A DNA stretch of 9,692 nucleotides, taken from contig CP070627.1 in the NCBI GenBank assembly GCA_020355945.1, positions 6,792,160 through 6,801,851 of the forward strand, given 5' to 3'. The DNA comes from Candidatus Aminicenantota bacterium. GTDB taxonomy: Bacteria > Acidobacteriota > Aminicenantia > UBA2199. Every line of letters begins with the position of its first letter. Within the stretch, counting starts at the first letter, position 1. The notes below the pieces were generated by a model, which worked only from the letters and a program-made list of their open reading frames with translations, did not search any database and had not been told where the DNA came from. This document shows positions 6,783 to 9,692 of the stretch, one piece after another. The position numbers and the translations under genes were made by a program.

Positions 6783-8100
6783 ACAGGTTAGTCACGTTAA
6801 ATTCCTTCGTTCTGGATTCGACTTTGGGAAGAGTTTTCACAATCACATCTAACAGCAATGGACGGCTGAACACATCACGCAAATTGTAAATATAGGTTGA
6901 TCGGATTTTTTTGTACGCTGCTTCCCAATCATCAGGCATCGCCTTTTGAAGGTATTCTCGTACCTGGCTTTCGGAAAACTCCTTTAAATAAACGATTTCA
7001 TATTCAGGCTCCCAGTAAATTTCCCACAGCAGTATGTTTTTTTTTTCGAAAAAAAAGTTGATCCCATGTTTTTTCAAATTCAAAATACGGTCAACCTCGT
7101 CATTGTCCATGAAATAGTTGGACCTTGAGGTGAGGATTACCTTTGCATCACCTGAAACTGCCTGGTTTAACTGCTTTAAATTACTCAACGCGATCTCAGC
7201 ATTGCTCATGTTAGCAATTTCATCAAAGGCATCGAATATGAGAAGAATCTGGCCCTCGGTCAACAACTTCAAAAAAATCTCTTCATTGGCAGGTTTCACA
7301 TTGGAATTTATCAATTGTTGATGTAAAAGGTTTTTAAGGCTAAAAGCTCCCTTGCAATCCCGCAGGTTCACCAGGAAAGGAATCCTGCTTTTTTCGTATT
7401 CCTCTTTATACGCCTTTGCCATTTTGTAAGCCAGAACTTTAGCAAAACTTGTTTTACCCGTTCCGTAATCTCCCAGCAGGGAAAATTGTTTCCTTCCCGC
7501 CTCTTTGAGCCACTTCTCAACGAAACTGAAACTATTGATCTCTTCGAGTGTACGTTCCGGGATAAAGTCCTGTTGGATATACAGCCGTTGCAATTCCGAA
7601 CCTTCAAAATTTTGAATCAAAACGGTAAGGTAGGTATCGAAATCCATCAATTCTGCCAATAGTTGGTTGTAAGTATAAAAAGTGATACCAACAGATTCGG
7701 CATAGTTTATCGCTTCTTCGGTGAATCCTTTGATAGAGACGATAATGGCCTCGCAGTACTTGCCCATTCCATTACTTTTAAATTCCTCGTTAACTGATTC
7801 CCTTAGGGTAAAGATATCGCGAACCACGTCCACCCCAACCTTTTGCCCCCAGTCTTTGCATTCGCAGATATAGTAAGCGTATTTCTTACCGATCTTTCGC
7901 TTCTCTTTAATAAAAACATCGATCTCATTTCCGGCGATTTCTCTGTTATATTCAACCTCGAAGCCCATCAATATAAAAATATCACCTACCTTTCGTTCAA
8001 AGGATTTTCCTTTTTCATATCGACTTACTTCTTGATCTTCATCCTCATAGGGAATTCCTTTTCCCTTCCCTACTTTATTCTTTTTTTTACCAGCAGCCAT
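6730..8100 (-). CDS. Piece 1: Mrr-like PD-(D/E)XK nuclease domain fused to NACHT NTPase
   Basis: Numbering is from ATG at 8100 (456 residues). A Lys-rich leader is followed by a restriction-endonuclease-like fold at about 30-150: helix KSFERKVGDIFILMGF, then catalytic-type Asp61 (GNEIDVFI) and the ExK pair Glu80/Lys82 in YICECKDW. The NACHT domain follows: Walker A GDYGTGKTS (210-218, Lys216), Walker B ILLIFDAFDE (285-294), sensor TSR (324-326), and the conserved RPLLLD after it (413-418). It ends in LYEASTQFWFERED..., where the frame is lost. An upstream TTG at 8133 extends the frame but lies upstream of the predicted transcription start (about 8127), so it is rejected. GGAGG at 8110-8114 is 9 nt from ATG 8100 and only 3 nt from the alternative ATG 8106. 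NACHT ATPases oligomerise on sensing a ligand; the nuclease would be the DNA-cutting effector (inference). Confidence 0.85.
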   Translation of the reverse strand: MAAGKKKNKVGKGKGIPYEDEDQEVSRYEKGKSFERKVGDIFILMGFEVEYNREIAGNEIDVFIKEKRKIGKKYAYYICECKDWGQKVGVDVVRDIFTLRESVNEEFKSNGMGKYCEAIIVSIKGFTEEAINYAESVGITFYTYNQLLAELMDFDTYLTVLIQNFEGSELQRLYIQQDFIPERTLEEINSFSFVEKWLKEAGRKQFSLLGDYGTGKTSFAKVLAYKMAKAYKEEYEKSRIPFLVNLRDCKGAFSLKNLLHQQLINSNVKPANEEIFLKLLTEGQILLIFDAFDEIANMSNAEIALSNLKQLNQAVSGDAKVILTSRSNYFMDNDEVDRILNLKKHGINFFFEKKNILLWEIYWEPEYEIVYLKEFSESQVREYLQKAMPDDWEAAYKKIRSTYIYNLRDVFSRPLLLDVIVKTLPKVESRTKEFNVTNLYEASTQFWFEREDQKGA

Positions 8101-8133
8101 TGGCATGTCCCTCCATTCTTTAAGTAAGTCCAA

Positions 8134-8162
8134 ACTATAGCGGAAATGAAAGAGAATGTCAA
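8134..8162 (-). promoter_or_regulatory. sigma70-like promoter of the nuclease-NACHT gene
   Basis: On the minus strand a perfect -35 TTGACA (8157-8162), a 17-bp spacer and -10 TATAGT (8134-8139) predict a start near 8127. This gives a leader of about 25 nt with GGAGG at 8110-8114 ahead of ATG 8100. The remaining bases up to 8228 show nothing else I can name. Confidence 0.75.
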
Positions 8163-8228
8163 TATTTGTTTAGGTGTTTGAGGAAATTTCAGTAGGTCAA
8201 CGGGATAGTGGTTAGATGAGTATGTAAA

Positions 8229-8708
8229 TCACTCTTCTTCTATCTCTTTTACATATTGGATAAGATTGTCATTAATCCAAATTCCTTTCTCTTTCAATTC
8301 ATAAACAAAAGGCAAAGCCGTTTGTATCAGTTGCCTTTCTTTTGCTTTCAGTAAAACTCCGACGGTGCCTGTAATCTTTAATCCTTTCAACCTGGCAAAC
8401 TCTCTTCCTCTCAATTCATCGATAATTAACAGATCGGCCTTTATATTTTTGGCCAATACAATAGATTCCGCTTCTCCTTTATCAAGGTCCAAAAGAAATT
8501 CAAATGTCTTTTCATCTTCGACTTTTTTAACTTTTATCCAATCAAATTTTGATATATCCCTGTAGAATTTTTTATTCTTTCCCCTTTCGTATTCCTCAAC
8601 TACTCCTTCCGGGATAATAATCTCATGATATATCAATTTCAGCAGTTCAATTTTTGAAATTTTGGAAAGAGCAATAAGAGGAGTAGTGTTGGATACAACT
8701 TTACGCAT
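8229..8708 (-). CDS. DUF3368-family PIN-like toxin of a toxin-antitoxin pair
   Basis: This 159-residue protein matches the DUF3368 PIN-like layout. The N-terminal strand VVSNTTPLIAL (4-14) has Asn7 where many PIN nucleases have the first acidic residue; Asn is often seen here in this family (from memory). DKGEAES (76-82) supplies Glu79/Glu81, ADLLIIDE (91-98) supplies Asp97, and GTVGVL lies at 114-119. PIN toxins are Mg-dependent RNases; activity of DUF3368 members is inferred from the fold. Its ATG lies within the end of the upstream UPF0175 gene, overlapping by 8 nt (ATGCGTAA), with no separate strong Shine-Dalgarno, so translation is probably coupled. The partner is the classic UPF0175 antitoxin. 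It ends 95 nt before the -10 box of the NACHT gene. Confidence 0.82.
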   Translation of the reverse strand: MRKVVSNTTPLIALSKISKIELLKLIYHEIIIPEGVVEEYERGKNKKFYRDISKFDWIKVKKVEDEKTFEFLLDLDKGEAESIVLAKNIKADLLIIDELRGREFARLKGLKITGTVGVLLKAKERQLIQTALPFVYELKEKGIWINDNLIQYVKEIEEE

Positions 8709-8964
8709 TTTTTAAATCTTCAAGGAGTTCTTCTTTATCTTCATAAGGAAAAATCGAAACTTTGTACTTACCAAGAAGCTCGATAAAATCGACACGGCTG
8801 ATATCAAGTACTTTAGCAGCCATTCCTGAAGATATCTTTCCCAGTTCATACAATTTGATCACGGAGATTTTTTTTATTTCATCCGCAAACTCATCTTTTT
8901 TGTATTTTAACGAAACCCGTAATTCATCCGGGTATTCTATAGACACAGTACTTGTATTTGCCAT
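8701..8964 (-). CDS. UPF0175-family antitoxin with helix-turn-helix
   Basis: This 87-residue protein has the UPF0175 layout. An N-terminal strand VSIEYPDELRVSL (7-19) is followed by helices and a helix-turn-helix at about 34-66 (IKLYELGKIS, then MAAKVLDISRVDFIELL). A short C-terminal strand SIFPY and acidic tail (70-87) would contact the toxin. UPF0175 genes commonly sit directly upstream of DUF3368 PIN-like genes and are regarded as antitoxins and likely autorepressors. AAGGTG (8970-8975) lies 5 nt before the ATG. The promoter at 8982-9010 puts the transcript start almost at this Shine-Dalgarno, so the leader is only about 11 nt. Confidence 0.82.
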   Translation of the reverse strand: MANTSTVSIEYPDELRVSLKYKKDEFADEIKKISVIKLYELGKISSGMAAKVLDISRVDFIELLGKYKVSIFPYEDKEELLEDLKNA

Positions 8965-8981
8965 TTTATCACCTTATGAAT

Positions 8982-9010
8982 AATATAAACGCTTATCGAT
9001 TTCCTGTCAA
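8982..9010 (-). promoter_or_regulatory. sigma70-like promoter of the UPF0175/DUF3368 operon
   Basis: On the minus strand a perfect -35 TTGACA (9005-9010), a 17-bp spacer and -10 TATATT (8982-8987) predict initiation near 8975, right at the AAGGTG ribosome-binding site. This separates the toxin-antitoxin pair from the upstream Uma2 gene, which ends at 9060. Confidence 0.78.
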
Positions 9011-9059
9011 TAGATTTCTTTAATTTCTTTTGATTTAGGTTCTTTAAATTGGCCTGTTT

Positions 9060-9623
9060 TTATTTGAAGACACTGAAGATTTTTCCGAAATCCAATTCAA
9101 ACTGGCAGGGTCCAATATCAAACATCATCTTTCCTTCGTTAAATTCCCCTTCCTGCCGGTATTTGTCCTCTTGCATCACAAACACCACGGCACTGAGCGT
9201 CTTAGGGTCTATGATGCAGTAATACTTTACGCCAGCATTTTGGTAGAGTTGATATTTTAGGACTTTATCTTTTTGCACGGTCTTAGGAGAAAGGATTTCA
9301 AAGACCATAACCGGGGGTACAGTTAATTTTTCTTTCCTTATATTTTTAGGGTCTCCGCATACCACTAACACATCAGGCTGTACCACAGTATCTTCTGTAA
9401 TTTGCCAATCTACTGGCGGAAGAACTTTGCAGTGACTGCAGTTTTTCAGCAAGGTTTTCAATTGAAATGCGATTTCCAGGCTTAACTCCTGGTGTTTTAC
9501 CGAAGGTGCAGGCGTCATGGCATAAGGAATGCCGTTAATAATTTCCCACTGGCCTTCCCAATGCATATAATCATCATAGGTATAATGCGGAAGATCTTCG
9601 ATTTTCAATGCCACTGTGCTCAT
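9060..9623 (-). CDS. Uma2-family putative endonuclease (DUF820, PD-(D/E)XK fold)
   Basis: This 187-residue protein is a full-length member of the Uma2/DUF820 family, common in environmental bacteria and cyanobacteria. N-terminal YTYDDYMHWEG leads to WEIINGIPYAMTPAPSVKHQ (26-45), the family's opening. The putative active site is formed by Asp84 (VVQPDVLVV), Glu109 in VFEILSPKT (107-115) and Lys123 (DKVLKYQLY), followed by GVKYYCIIDP (131-140). The fold is that of PD-(D/E)XK nucleases, but substrates and roles are largely unproven. GGAGA (9630-9634) lies 6 nt before the ATG, and a further GGAGG lies at 9640-9644. No promoter is visible before the palindrome at 9650-9679; it may lie outside the window. 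Confidence 0.88.
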   Translation of the reverse strand: MSTVALKIEDLPHYTYDDYMHWEGQWEIINGIPYAMTPAPSVKHQELSLEIAFQLKTLLKNCSHCKVLPPVDWQITEDTVVQPDVLVVCGDPKNIRKEKLTVPPVMVFEILSPKTVQKDKVLKYQLYQNAGVKYYCIIDPKTLSAVVFVMQEDKYRQEGEFNEGKMMFDIGPCQFELDFGKIFSVFK

Positions 9624-9649
9624 GGTTGTTCTCCATTTGCCTCCGGCGG

Positions 9650-9679
9650 CCAGGAACCTTTTTGAAAAAAGGTTCCTGG
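9650..9679. repeat. Perfect palindrome, 14-bp arms, 2-nt centre
   Basis: CCAGGAACCTTTTT (9650-9663) is exactly complementary to 9666-9679, with GA between. It is flanked by GCCTCCGGCGG on the left and CTTCCAAAAACT on the right. The arms end in T5/A5 at the centre rather than outside, so it is not a textbook rho-independent terminator. From memory, similar GCCGCCGGAGG-flanked hairpins recur between genes in many diderm genomes. It lies 26 nt before the Uma2 ATG and could act on its transcript. Confidence 0.8.
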
Positions 9680-9692
9680 ACTTCCAAAAACT

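Larger units (their letters stand above)
4062..8100 (-). pseudogene. Interrupted nuclease-NACHT-pentapeptide-WD40 (NLR-like) gene in three pieces
   Basis: Three consecutive minus-strand ORFs rebuild one multidomain protein of about 1,340 residues. It comprises an N-terminal PD-(D/E)XK nuclease domain, NACHT NTPase, helical region, pentapeptide repeats and 14 WD40 repeats. Break 1: the first ORF stops at 6730 while the second, overlapping by 53 nt in the +1 frame, carries the continuation; removing one A from the A5 run (6739-6743 on the plus strand) joins them. Break 2: pieces two and three share one frame and are separated by a single TAA (6387-6389) and eight further sense codons. Neither downstream piece has a Shine-Dalgarno. 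No other stop occurs in about 4 kb, so decay is recent, or the gene is recoded, or the breaks are sequencing errors. Intact bacterial proteins of this kind are NLR-like immune sensors; here that role is inferred from architecture. Confidence 0.75.

Noticed and set aside
8101..8133. TTG start at 8133 for the nuclease-NACHT gene
   Set aside because: The TTG overlaps the region between the -10 box and the predicted transcription start (about 8127), so it would not be transcribed. GGAGG at 8110-8114 points to ATG 8100 or 8106.

Overview
The window looks like bacterial chromosome of modest GC from a Gram-negative (diderm) organism. The best evidence is the start of an LPS-transport protein of the OstA/LptD type at the left edge. 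The mix of a double-length ThyX homologue, NACHT/WD40 proteins, Uma2 nucleases and UPF0175/DUF3368 toxin-antitoxin genes recalls Aminicenantes-like or other environmental diderms. That assignment is an impression, not something the sequence proves.

Layout. (1) 1-398, minus: 5' part of an lptD-like gene with signal peptide, cut by the window edge. (2) 399-625: divergent intergenic region with a 9-bp tandem repeat and a consensus promoter for the next gene. (3) 626-3944, plus: a P-loop nucleoside/nucleotide-kinase-like protein, a 490-residue duplicated ThyX homologue, and an ATPase_2-type AAA/STAND ATPase. The kinase and the ATPase each have a sigma70-like promoter whose -10 box ends exactly 6 nt before the ATG, so both mRNAs are probably leaderless. 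(4) 3945-4061: short convergent gap with at most a weak hairpin. (5) 4062-8100, minus: one ancestral gene of about 4 kb, now in three pieces. It encodes a PD-(D/E)XK (Mrr-like) nuclease, a NACHT NTPase, a helical region, pentapeptide repeats and a 14-repeat WD40 array. A frameshift at about 6740 and one in-frame TAA at 6387-6389 interrupt it. Its own promoter is at 8134-8162. (6) 8229-8964, minus: a UPF0175 antitoxin / DUF3368 PIN-like toxin pair with its own consensus promoter. (7) 9060-9623, minus: Uma2-family putative endonuclease. (8) 9650-9679: perfect 14-bp-arm palindrome just upstream of the Uma2 gene.

How it fits together. The left half is housekeeping: envelope assembly and probably thymidylate/nucleotide metabolism. 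The right half, all on the minus strand, resembles a defence or accessory island: a nuclease-NACHT-WD40 NLR-like protein (the architecture of bacterial immune NTPases), a toxin-antitoxin pair and a Uma2 nuclease. The most notable items are the broken nuclease-NACHT-pentapeptide-WD40 gene, the duplicated ThyX whose signature motif is divided between its two halves, and the leaderless promoter geometry shared by two P-loop genes. No gene-free stretch exceeds 300 bases. I saw no tRNA, rRNA, CRISPR array or transposase.
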